Positions 36,555 through 46,339 of a stretch of 64,000 nt of DNA are shown here, one piece after another. A program made the translations under genes and the position numbers. Positions within the stretch are counted from its first letter, which is position 1. Each line of letters opens with the position of its first letter. Under the pieces are notes generated by a model. It worked only from the letters and a program-made list of their open reading frames with translations, was not told the origin of the DNA and made no database searches. The stretch comes from Sphagnum compactum (taxonomy: Eukaryota > Bryophyta > Sphagnopsida > Sphagnales). The stretch spans positions 4,588,001 through 4,652,000 of the forward strand of contig OZ234495.1 of the NCBI GenBank assembly GCA_965153455.1, given 5' to 3'.

Positions 36555-37460
36555 CTAACACATATCACTATCTACAATCTCGTGTTTAGCGCGGTATGCA
36601 GCTGCTGCATTTGCAGCCTTTGTTGCATGACGAGCAGTGTACAAATGCCGGCGTTGCATCTCTACTTGAATTGCATTTGCAACAAACTGGGCCTTTGTCT
36701 GGTCCTACACCCTGTAAACACCCAAAAATCACAAAATTAACCCTAAACACACCTTGGATGAAATACAATAAAAAACAATAAACATTACTTATTATTGTTT
36801 CTTACCTTCCATGAATCATTTTAGATTCATGAAAATCCAAAACATCTCCCAGCTGTTTTTTCCGAGATGTTTTACTGGACTCTCGCTCCTAGTTCTTCAC
36901 ATCCCATGCCGTCTTTAATTCTCGTGCATATGCACAACGGGTGGATTAGATCGTCCCCTGTAAGTCTTCATCCTTCTCCATTCGTATAATTGCATCTGGC
37001 GCCACACTGCCCACGCCCAAGCATTGAGGCCCAAAACCTTTAACAATTGTTCTTGGGCTAATCTGACCAAAGTAGGTTTTGGCAGTGGTGGATACTGTTT
37101 TGCAACATCCACCAGGTGATTCCACTCGCGCTCTGCTTTGGCACGAGCACGACTAGCAACTTTCTGGTCATTCCTCCTTTGAACAGCCATTGCATTTCCC
37201 AAAATGCGACCGTTCATCTTGGCATGGTCCTAATGTCGAGGACCTCCTGTAGCAGTTGAAGGCCTCCCAGGTTTGGACTTTTCTGCCACCAAACCATGCG
37301 CCTCCTTCAGATGCTTGGTCAATAGCCATTTTGCACAATATGCCACAGTGCAATTGCCGACTCTGCACTTTCATTTGGACCCAACCTTTGTCCATTCCTT
37401 ATCCTTCCGAGCCAAATTAGCTGGACAAACAAGTGTAAGTGGTTGAGAAGCTTGCTCAGT
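36555..37460 (-). pseudogene. Decayed C2H2 zinc-finger gene carried by the Mutator-like element
   Basis: Read on the - strand after a plausible acceptor near 37475, the frame gives a leader, then a C2H2 finger of form C-x4-C-x12-H-x4-H (CRVGNC...TKHLKEAH), then a KPGRPST-like linker, a QRRNDQKVASRARAKAEREW basic helix and PPLPKPTLVRLAQEQLLKVLGL. Two in-frame stops interrupt it (TGA at 37373-37371, TAG at 37232-37230). A +1 shift after WRRMKTY is needed to continue into GDDLIHPLCICTRIKDGMGC, and a further shift into SKTSRKKQLGDVLDFHES. A last coding-like block near 36570-36700 reads QFVANAIQVEMQRRHLYTAR followed by an Ala-rich helix. The gene is clearly broken. Function unknown; a DNA-binding protein borne by or captured in the transposon is inferred. 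Confidence 0.55.
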
Positions 37461-37708
37461 TTCCAGTTCCAAACCTAAACCCAAAAAATGAAAGTTCAAA
37501 AAACAGAATGCAAGTATTGCAAAACATCAAATCACAAAATCACATACTACTCCTATAAACATGAACTGTTTTAAGGTATTGCAGTAAAAAAATTTTGACA
37601 AAAAAATTCCCGCACCTTCCAACAAATGATGGAAGGTGCGGACATAATTAAACTTCAAGAAAACTTGTACAATGTTATTAATCTGTAATTAATCTAATGT
37701 CCTATCTT

Positions 37709-38236
37709 CTAATGTCCACAAATTCTAAAACAATCTATACCAATGCTATCCTTGTGTTTCAATTTTGATAGAGCACAATTTTTCTCACCAATTTTCTGAT
37801 TTGATGCAACAACACTTCCATCAACAATTGCTACATCTGATGCAGCAACACTTCGATCATCAATTGCTTCATTTAATGTAGCGACATTTTTTTGGGCAGT
37901 TGTTGCATTTGATGCAGCAACATTTTGCTGGGCAGTTGCTGCATTTGATGCAGCAACATTTTGCTCGGCACCTCCCGCATTTGATGCAGCAACATTTTGC
38001 TGCATAACTTCCACATTTGATGCAGCAACATTGTGCTGAAGAATTGTCGCATCTAATGCAGCAACAAGTGGCTCAGCACTTGCCTCATCTCCACCAGCAA
38101 CATATGAAAGAAGAATTGGTTCATCTGAAACAACAACATTTGGCAAAAGACTTGCCTCATCTGCTACAGCATAATCTTGCCTCTTGCCTTCCAACTCACC
38201 ATCACCGCTCTTCCTTAATCTTCTTCCCCTACCCAT
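37709..38236 (-). CDS. ORF of eleven tandem 12-residue repeats, function unknown
   Basis: The open frame from the ATG at 38236 (MGRGRRLRKSGDGELEGK...) to the stop at 37709 encodes a basic start, then eleven consecutive 12-residue units (37766-38161). The later units approach the consensus N-A-x-x-A-x-Q-N-V-A-A-S, and a short tail follows. An upstream in-frame ATG exists at 38266. At DNA level each 36-bp unit carries GTTGCTGCAT and its reverse complement ATGCAGCAAC separated by three bases, that is, a hairpin. It lies upstream of, and on the same strand as, the decayed zinc-finger gene and may have been its first exon. No homologue is recognised. The exact 36-bp phase keeps the frame open, so coding status is uncertain. 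Confidence 0.4.
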   Translation of the reverse strand: MGRGRRLRKSGDGELEGKRQDYAVADEASLLPNVVVSDEPILLSYVAGGDEASAEPLVAALDATILQHNVAASNVEVMQQNVAASNAGGAEQNVAASNAATAQQNVAASNATTAQKNVATLNEAIDDRSVAASDVAIVDGSVVASNQKIGEKNCALSKLKHKDSIGIDCFRICGH

Positions 38237-38499
38237 TACAACCTCCAACCCTAAACCAAAAACCACCAGTTTGTTAATTCTAATGAACTAAAGCATACGC
38301 AACAATAAAGAAAAAAAAAAACAATTGCCACCATAGAGGAAGGTGACGACATTGTTGCCGTCACCTTCTTCGCAGTAAAACCATAAAAGAAAGGTGGAGG
38401 ACGCCACTTCCTTATAGCAAAACCATCGAAGAAGGTGCTGGCAGCTGTCGTCATCTTCTTCTTCAATATAAATTCTCCTACGTTGAAAAACTACAAGAA

Positions 38500-39680
38500 G
38501 AAGGCGCCTTCTTTTGCTGCGCTGCAGCGCAGCAAAACCAAAAGAGGAAGGTGACAGCAGATGCCGTTGCCTTCGTCTGTAGCACAGCAGCAAGAAAAAA
38601 AAAAAGGCAACGGCAGCGTGGCTGCCATCGCCTTCTTCACTGCGCTGCAATGCTGCAACACAGTGCAGCAACAAAAAAAAACCAATGCGCCTTCTTTGTG
38701 GAGCTGCGCTGCAGCGCAGCTCCGCAGTAGGGAGAAGAAGGCGACGGCAGCTGCCGTCGCCTTCTTTGTGGAGCTGCGCTACAACGCGGCTCCGCAGCAG
38801 ACAGAAGAAGGCGACGGCAGCTGCCGTCGCCTTTTTCGTGGAGCTGCGCAGCTCCACAACAGGAAGAAGAAGGCGACGGTAGCTGCCATCGCCTTCTTCT
38901 TCCTTCTTTTTTAACAACACGAAGAAGAAGAAGGCGCGGCAGCTGCCGTCGCCTTCTTCTTCCTTTTTTTTTTGCAACACGAAGAAGAAGGCGACGGCAG
39001 CTGCCGTCGCCTTCTTCGTGGAGCTACGTTGCGTTGCAGCGCAGGTCCACAGCAGGAAGAAGAAGGCGACGGCAGCTGTCGTCGCCTTCTTCGTGGAGCT
39101 ACGCTGCGCTGCAGCGCAGCTCCACAGCAGGAAGAAGAAGGCGACGGCACCTGCTGTCACCTTCTTCTTCCTTTTTTTTTTGCAACACGAAGAAGAAGAA
39201 GGCGACGGCAGCTGCCGTTGCCTTCTTCGTGGAGCTACGCTGCGCTGCAGCGCAGCTCCACAGCAAGAAGAAGAAGGCGACAGCAGCTGCCGTCGCCTTC
39301 TTTTTTTTTTTTTTTTTGTAACACGAAGAAGAAGAAGGCGACAGCAGCTGCCGTCGCCTTCTTCATGGAGCTACGCTGTGCTGCAGCGCAGCTCCATAGT
39401 AGGAAGAAGAACGGGACGGCAGCTGCCGTCGCCTTCTTCTTCCTTTTTTATTTTGCAACACGAAGAAGAAGAAGAAGGCGACGGCAGCTGCCGTCACCTT
39501 CTTCTTCCTCTTTTTCTTGCGCTGCACAAAAAAGAAGAAGGCGATGTCAGAGTTGCTGCCATCGCCTTCTTCTTTTTCTTTTTTCTTGCAACACAAAGAA
39601 GAAAAAGGCGACGGCAGCAACGCTGCCATCGCCTTCTTCTTCTTTTTTTTTCCTGCAACACAAAGAGCTGCATTGTGGAG
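38500..39680. repeat. Array of perfect GC-rich palindromes (two alternating hairpin types)
   Basis: Palindrome 1 is AAGAAGGCGACGGCAG followed directly by its own reverse complement (32 bases, no loop). About fourteen perfect or near-perfect copies occur at roughly 60-75-bp spacing, for example 38733-38765, 38983-39015, 39060-39092, 39195-39227 and 39480-39500. Palindrome 2 is GTGGAGCTGCGCTG followed by its reverse complement (28 bases) and lies between many of the copies, for example around 38697-38722, 39098-39125 and 39231-39258. GAAGAAGAA and CTTCTTCTTCC tracts and TTTTTTTTTGCAACACG spacers complete the unit. The array is GC-rich inside an otherwise AT-rich element. Long open frames on both strands (up to 297 codons) arise because the units lack stop codons. 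Confidence 0.93.
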
Positions 39681-39719
39681 CTGCTCTGCGTATCTTGTGC
39701 AGCGCAGCTCCACAAACAA

Positions 39720-40030
39720 ACAAACAAACAAACAAAAGGAAGATGCTTACCTGGGTCTCGCGTGGGTCCCGCTCCGGCTCTAGGCTCCCCTGCTCCAAGC
39801 TCTCGCTCCCGCTCCAGGCTCCCCTGCTCCAAGCTCGCTCCCGCTCAACGTCTCTGGAGCTCTAGCGATGGAGTGAGGGGGAGGGGTTGGTAGGTGGTAG
39901 GTAAGAGGGGGGGAGGTAGGTGGTAGGCAGGAGGGGGGAAGGCAGGAGGGGGGAGGTAGATGGTAGGTAGGAGGGGGGAGGTATGTCGTAGGTAGGAGGG
40001 AAAATTTTGGGGCAGGTAGGAGGGAAAATT
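39720..40030 (-). repeat. CAAACAAACAAA tract, GCTCCxGCTCCAGGCTCCC repeats and GGTAGG-rich subterminal repeats
   Basis: A (CAAA)n tract at about 39712-39735 is followed by a duplicated CTCCCGCTCCAGGCTCCCC-type segment (39765-39845). Irregular repeats of GTAGGTGGTAGGTAGGAGGG then run to about 40025. The GGTAGG repeats mirror CCTACC-rich sequence just inside the left end (31775-31890), so both are probably subterminal repeats of the transposon. Confidence 0.65.
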
Positions 40031-40125
40031 TTGGGGTAGAGAAGAGGTAAAAAAATAATATATATGCGGGCAGGGAGGATGGGATTTTCGTTCATCCGGA
40101 AAACGGCCTCAACGGGCTCATCCGC

Positions 40126-40161
40126 AACTGGTGCATTGGTGGCTGTTAATTCACTCCAGGC
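40126..40161 (-). repeat. Right terminal inverted repeat of the Mutator-like element
   Basis: TGGTGCATTGGTGGCTGTTA... to CACTCCAGGC, the inverted partner of 31600-31635, followed by the second copy of CTCTTTATG. Confidence 0.85.
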
Positions 40162-40170
40162 CTCTTTATG

Positions 40171-41073
40171 ACCCACCCCCCCTGCCGCGTGGCGTCGTCC
40201 CAAGGGTGGACGCAGGAGGAGGAGGAGGAGGAGCGTCGTCAGGAGAGCACGATTGCGTTGACGCCGGGTATTCCTTCCCCGCGTTGTACTTTCGGCGCGC
40301 GTGTAGTTCACCATCTGCAGCTGTTTCCAGCTGAAATTGTGCTAGTTGGTTTGTGGGCCAAAAAAACAAGACCGACATAGCTTGAATTCATTTGTAAAGA
40401 AAGATGCTAGCACTGCTTGCAGCTGAGCAGCGAGTACACTCCGGCCTGAGATTCATTCCTCATGTTCACTAGTTTCAAGAACTCATTTAGAACACTAGAA
40501 AACTAGAACATCTACAACACTAGAACATTAGAACTCATCTACAACACTGGAGCACTAGAACCCTAGAACTCATCTACTACAACACTAGTCTAGCACTAGA
40601 ACACTAAAACTCGTCTACAACACTAGAGCTCGTCTACAACACTAGAACTCATCTACAACACTGGAACACTAGTTACCAGAATTCATCTAGAATTCTAGAC
40701 TTGATCATGAATGGAAGGAAACAATGGCAATGGACAATCTGGAGACGGCCAGTAGATCAGAGATTTCCCTCTTGCATCCTTCACATGAGCAGGAAGAAAC
40801 ATAGTGACCCAATCTATTGTACACTGCTGCAGATTTCTTGCCGAATTCGTCCTCATGAGATTACAGCTAGCTGTTGCACCGCACTTGTGCAGATGACCAG
40901 GAGAAAACTCCCCGAAAAAGGGCAGCTCAGATCTTAGCAGCTACAGGTAGTCCCAAGGAGCAGCTGGTGGAAGTCGCAGCTGCTGCTGTTACCCGCGGAT
41001 TCAATGTTCTCCTATTTTGAGATGCAGGAGGAAACAGCGGCTTAGACGATATACCTGAGTGTGTGCAGCAGGT
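40171..41073 (+). promoter_or_regulatory. Upstream region of paralogue 3, with CTAGAAC repeats
   Basis: 40200-40235 has a GAGGAGGAGGAGGAG tract. From 40470 to 40690 there are irregular repeats of ACACTAGAACAC, AACTCATCTACAACACTAGA and similar words, CTAG-rich like the block ahead of paralogue 2. From 40700 to 41073 the sequence is less repetitive and presumably includes the promoter and leader of the gene starting at 41074. No TATA box is assigned with confidence. Confidence 0.4.
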
Positions 41074-44000
41074 ATGGGCAGGGGCTGCTGTAGCTGGTTC
41101 TCATGGACACAAGATGCAGCTGCTGTAACTCGACTAGTGACGCTTTGGATTCTAATAGCAGCTGCGGCCGTGCAAGGAGACGAGGGGAGTGCCTACCTTG
41201 ACGAGAAAGAGACGCAAGTGCTGCTGCTTGCTAAACAGGTGGAGGCGAATGATGCTCAAACTTGCGGTAAGCAGCTGCGCCTCCACAATATGATTTAGAG
41301 TACTATATAGCCTGCATGCATATGTCTGCTACCATATCAATCTTATCATCAAGCAATTTCACCACATCTACCTGTCGCTGCTAATTTGCTAATCGGAGAT
41401 CATGTTCTGCACCACCTCCTTGCAAGTGGATCAAGCACCTGGCAGGTAATGATCTACCGGCCGCAGGAAGATAGCTAGCTAGGCAGTAAGGGTACTTGAT
41501 TAGGACCCAGCAGCTCGCACTCGCTCAGTCTGATCTTGGGAACATCTGAAGACATAGCATCATTCTTCTGATGATGAGATTACCAGCCGGTATCGAGTTT
41601 ACAATTTCTCATTTGCAATAGACCGCTTGAGATTGAACTGATCTAGACTGCAAGCTGTTATTATATTAAAAGCAATTAGCGCCGCGTGCATGCATCATGA
41701 TCGAGTAGTGTTAATAGTTGGGTGTTAATTATTACTTGCTTGCTGGGACGTTGATCTTAATGTGAGCTGCAGCACTGGTGGAGTCTTGCCCCTCATCTGC
41801 AAACTGCTCCCGACATGCGTGCTCGCCTTTGCTTGGTGAGAGCCAGTCCAACAGTATACAGTGTGTGGACGTGTTCAACAACAAGTACTGCACTGATGAG
41901 CCAGGCAACGGCACCTGCACACATTTGAAGGCCAACTATGGCAGAAGCTACGTGAGGTAAACACAAATACATTTCTGAAGTCCAGCTCATGATCATCGAT
42001 CTCTCATCAGAATCCATGCCTAGTACTCAAGCTAGCTGCACTAGTGCTCAATCAATCATGCATGAGTACACTAGTGCTCTAGAGTACTACTCTGATCTGC
42101 ACTAGTGCTCTAGTACTACTAGATGTCTGCACTAATGCTCTAGTACTACCCTCTGTGTGATGGATTTTCGGATGTTAATCACATTCTAGTATTCACAGCA
42201 GTGATTAAGCAAATTGCAGTTGACCCCAGTGTACTGATCGATGATCTCAAACGTCGAAAACACGTGATCTAGGCTTCCTCCAGGCACGGACTTGACGAAT
42301 GTGCCGGCCGCCATGGGCAACTCGATTTGCAGTCAGAGGTTGCTGGACTCCACATTCCACACTATGTCGTACCCCAGCGTCTTCACTTACGTCTATTTCG
42401 GTGCTGTTGACGGAACTTGGCGCTCATTTCCCGGAAGGGTACGTGCAGAGACTAGATTAGCTGTGACTGGATCGATCCTAGTCTTGAACCCAAACCTAAA
42501 TTAGTCTTTTGTTCCAGCTGCTGGCCAAATTATGCAACTCGACTAGAGAACTGAATTGATCCAGCTAGTCTTGAACCCAATCCTAAATAATTCTTTTGTT
42601 GCAGCTGCTGGCCAAATCGTGCTCTCCCCTTGCCTGCAACACGTAGATCACCAGCACTTATACTAGATGATGCTTGCAGAATTGATTTAATCCATTTAAT
42701 CCATCAGGCAGGAGGTCGAGACAACGACTGATGATGAACTGACGATTAATCATGAAATTGTAACTCGAAATTTCGACTTAATTTTTGTGTCAATGTTGTG
42801 TGCAGGAAAGTAGCACCAGCGACTGTCTAGGTTACGATCCACGGATTCGACCTTGGTAATTTCTTAACCCACTTGAATCCTCCACTCATTATTTTCACTT
42901 GCAATTGTTTGTGAATCATGTGGGATTGAAGTTTAAAAACTTGGTGAACCCTTGCAAGATTGTACATGCAGGAATTATCGTATTTGTGGAAAACTGTTGT
43001 TGTAACTGCATCTTGGTAGTGTGCAGCACAACAAAATTTATTGCAAAATGTTAAAAGTGTGACTTCAGTTAGTTACTAAGCATCAGGGCTTTGCGCAATT
43101 TGCAGGTATATTGAAGGGATATCTGTGACAAAGAATTTGGTTGTGTTGATTGATGCGGGAGCTTCAATGACAAATGTGTTGTCCACACAATTTCTAATGG
43201 AAACCACTTATCTTGCTGCAGCCCAAACCATAACACAAAAGGCATTGCTCCAGACACTCTCCGCACAGGATTATGTGAACATCATCATGTTCAACAGTAC
43301 TCGAGCTACCCAGTTGTCTCCTGATCCTGTATGTACCTTGTTTCTTGAACACCATTTTTTGCAAGCTGCAAATCCATCTTGCAAGCTCATCAAACTTTCT
43401 TTTCTCTTTCTCTCCCCCCTTCCCCCACTACTTGGTGCGTTGTTATCAGGTGATTTCAGTATGGTAAAGTCAAGAACTCTTGATCCTTTCTGACAACTAT
43501 GACCGCTCACTACATTAGTCAAAGCTTTCGCCCAGATTGGATCTTGGGTTACTTTGCCACACATATACTGACGTAATTTGCTTGAGATATACAGGTCAAC
43601 ATAAGTAGAACTCAGTAATCATAAATTAAACTTTGATATAATATTTCATAGTTGACTTCAATTATTCTTGTTGTTGCCCAATTCTACTCCCCCTTGAAAC
43701 TCAAATATGTTGGGTTGCTTGCTTGATATTACACTTTCTACAGATCTACAGAGAGTTGTATGCATTTGATATTTTGGCAAATATATCTATCCTTTTTGCA
43801 AGTGAGACTGATGTATATATCACTCTGGTTTGCTTAGGTGCTGGTGAGAAACAGTGATCCTTCAGACCCAACAGACCATCCCGAACTCAAGAGTTTGATC
43901 ACTTCTTTGAATAATCAAGAAGGATCCAGTCAAGCAGGTGCATCAAACTTGACAGCTGCAATCATGGCCGCCTTCACCAATTTTAATGCCCATGCACTGA

Positions 44001-46339
44001 AGGTAAAAAGAAAGGATCAAAACTCACCCTGAGGTCTAATCACAAATCAATCTAGGTAAATGTTTGCAGAAAAAACACAGAGTTGAAATCAATTGTTTGC
44101 AAAATTGGTGATCTGAAATACTCATGAAAAGACAAATGTTTGTTTTCCTCATGCAAAGGGGGTATTTCCAAGCTAGCCAGATGACCCAATTTTGGCCAAT
44201 TGGGTAGTCCATGATAGTTTTTTTTTCCTTTGCAATTCATTTCAAGATAGTGCCCTAAAAACATACATTCCTCTGGGTGTCTGAACTTGAGACAAAAAGA
44301 TATTATCTTTTTCGAAATGTAACTAATGGCCATCCTTTGTTACATCCAACCCTGTTACAAAATATGGGTGCAATTCAGTAGTCTCAATTCACTGGATCAC
44401 TTGATTCACTATTTCCCACTCGAAGCTTATTCATTAGGATGAATGAATTCACTCAAAATTTAAGTGCTATTATAAAATGTGGGTGCAATTCAGTTGTCCC
44501 AATTCACTAGACCACTGAATTCATTATTTTTTAAATATTCTTATTCATTACAACCAATGAATTTAGGCATTACTATAAAATGTGAGTGCAGTTCAATAAT
44601 TTCAATTCACTAATCTTTGAATTCACTATTTTTCACTAGATTCTATTCATTACAATTAATGAATTCACTCAAAATTCAATGAAATCACTTAACGTATAGA
44701 GACACCTTTTTATTATAATGTGCACATAATCCAATGCTTGGGAACAATTATATAATAATTTCACAAAGATCAAGTACTAATTTAGGACTTTGCTATTTTT
44801 AAAAATTCGAATGCTTTTAAAAGTCCTTAAAACTCTCAAGCCATGTTACGTTCTTTTTAGCTCACAAATGTGTATTTTTTGTGTGTCATCAAAACAGATC
44901 ATTGTGGTACTAACAGACGGAGCATTTGCATCTTCAGAGAATGTGACACTCCCAGAGAGCCTCCTACTAGCATCGAATGTGAAGATCTTGCTGTACAAAC
45001 TCCCACAAGCTGATGATTTGGACATATATCTCTCAAACAACTCCCTTCTCAACAGCATTTGCAGGGTGAATGGAACATTTGAGGTGATACAAGAGGATCT
45101 GACCAATCCCCTGTACACAGTAAGGTCTTACTTCTCATACCTTGCAGCCACACTTGAACTGGCAGTCAATAGCAAACCATTGTGGTCTGACATCTACCAG
45201 GACTTCGAGGGGATTGGCCACAACATCACTTCTGTCACTTCCCCAGGCAAGAAGAAAACACCCCCCTGATACCTACCTCTCTGAAATTCATTCATGTTTT
45301 CAACCACATTGACCTGGCCATGGTTGCACATTCCATGTAGGGTAGGTACTATAGTTACTCTCGAATCAAGAGAGACAAGATCTGAATTGACAATTTATGT
45401 GATGGTGGTGGCGGTGTGGTGACCTTGAAAATCAAAGCAGCTTTCGGATCTGATGGGCAGTTGTTAGGAGTAGCAGCCATAACTGTCTACATCAATGAGC
45501 TTGGCACCTTGACAGATCTGGTGACTACAGCTCTACAAAACCGTACTAAGGGAAATGTTTACCCAACTATTGTCATTGCAAATTGCAGTATTGCGGTGAG
45601 CATTTCAACCATGACACAGTTGGCTAGACAGTCTTATTGTAAGAGTTCAGGGTTTAGGGTTTAGGGGTCTCTTTGAGCTCTGCCAAAAATTGTTTTAGCT
45701 GGGTGTCAAGAGCTTCATCACAAAACAACTCCCTATCTGCGGATGAGAACAATATTTCACCTTTGTTGCAATGGGTCTTCAGAGCAAAAGTTCCTGAAGA
45801 AGAAGCTTTACTACTCTGAACTCGTCATGTTGCTCTAATCTTTGTTGCAGACTGCAAGTAATTCTATTCCTGCTGCTCAGCGGTGTGGATCAATTGCACC
45901 ACCTGCAAATGGAGGGTTGTGCAACATGACAGATTTCACAAGCAGCCTCGAAAGCATGTCCTGCTGCAGCACATGCAGTGCACCAGGGAATGCAAGTACT
46001 GTCATTGTTGCAGCGATGAATTCACCATCTAGGACAGTGCTGAAATATGTTGGTGCAATTGTGGGTGGCACAATTGCTGGAGGGCTTGTGGTGTTGGTGG
46101 GCATGTCTGTTCTTTGGAGAGTTTTGTGCTTTTCCAAAGAGAACCACAACCCAAGTATATTATCATCAGAATCAGAACTAGTGACCATGTCTGTTCTTTC
46201 AAGAGTCTTTTGCTTTTCCAAAGGGAACCACAACCCAATTGTATCATCATCAGAACGACAACAACAAGATGATATACGAGAAGACAGAGAGTCATCAGCA
46301 GAGAATTCTGACATGCCATTGCCTCCTCAAAGAGACTGA
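41074..46339 (+). CDS. VWA-Cache (alpha2delta/CACHD1-like) type I membrane protein, paralogue 3
   Basis: Nine exons: 41074-41266, 41773-41956, 42273-42438, 42806-42855, 43106-43328, 43838-44002, 44898-45246, 45441-45595, 45851-46339; 657 residues. Intron 7 begins GC instead of GT (CCCCAG/GCAAGAAG); all others are GT-AG. Signal peptide about 17-35 (LVTLWILIAAAAVQG); EGSAYLDEKETQV; Cys-rich block; DPRIRPWY; VWA with D214-A-G216-A-S218, loop-2 T311 and D334 (VLTDGAF), so the MIDAS middle Ser is Gly; Cache-like signature SVTSPAF then GQLLGVAAITV (the usual Asp before V is replaced by Thr). Then GGLCNMTDFTSSLES with CCSTC, transmembrane helix about 561-584, and a tail holding a 28-residue duplication (MSVLWRVLCFSKENHNP / MSVLSRVFCFSKGNHNP). 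Closest to paralogue 2, from which the transposon-filled spacer separates it. Confidence 0.87.
42030..42160 (+). repeat. CTAGTGCTCTAGTACTAC repeats in intron 2 of paralogue 3
   Basis: CACTAGTGCTCTAG and CTAGTACTAC words recur four to five times. It is a third CTAG-rich block associated with this gene family. Confidence 0.75.
42478..42640 (+). repeat. Two-unit tandem duplication in intron 3 of paralogue 3
   Basis: CTAGTCTTGAACCCAA starts near 42478 and 42568. Both units end in CTTTTGTT.CAGCTGCTGGCC and so each carries an acceptor-like TTTTGTTxCAG. The true acceptor used in the model is at 42804-42805. Confidence 0.85.
44361..44690 (+). repeat. Three-unit degenerate tandem repeat in intron 6 of paralogue 3
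   Basis: AATGTGxGTGCAxTTCA starts near 44361, 44476 and 44578, each followed by CAATTCACTAG- and ATTCATTAxxATxAATGAATT-type sequence. It makes intron 6 the longest of this gene. Confidence 0.8.

Larger units (their letters stand above)
31600..40161. mobile_element. Large Mutator-like element (MULE-type) with 9-bp target duplication
   Basis: Left end: GGCCAGAGTGAATTAACAGC..., 31600 onward. Right end read inward from 40161: GCCTGGAGTGAATTAACAGC.... The match continues through CACCAATGCACCA (about 34 bases in all) before fading. Immediately outside both ends is the 9-mer CTCTTTATG (31591-31599 and 40162-40170); a 9-bp duplication is the hallmark of Mutator-like elements. The 8562-bp interior has no recognisable MuDR transposase (no intact long domain ORF). 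It holds satellite arrays, a decayed C2H2 gene, a 12-residue repeat ORF and a palindrome array (separate entries). Non-autonomous, possibly Pack-MULE-like. The ends show small mismatches, so the insertion is not brand new. Confidence 0.82.

Noticed and set aside
38288-39893. Long overlapping open frames (290-297 codons) on both strands
   Set aside because: They run through the palindrome array, are rich in Lys, Arg, Phe and Ser from GAAGAAG/CTTCTTC repeats, and exist in several frames at once. The repeat units simply lack stop codons.
39862-40314. 150-codon - strand frame with Pro-rich end
   Set aside because: It crosses the transposon end and the GGTAGG repeats. Its Pro/Tyr content comes from CCTACC repeats.
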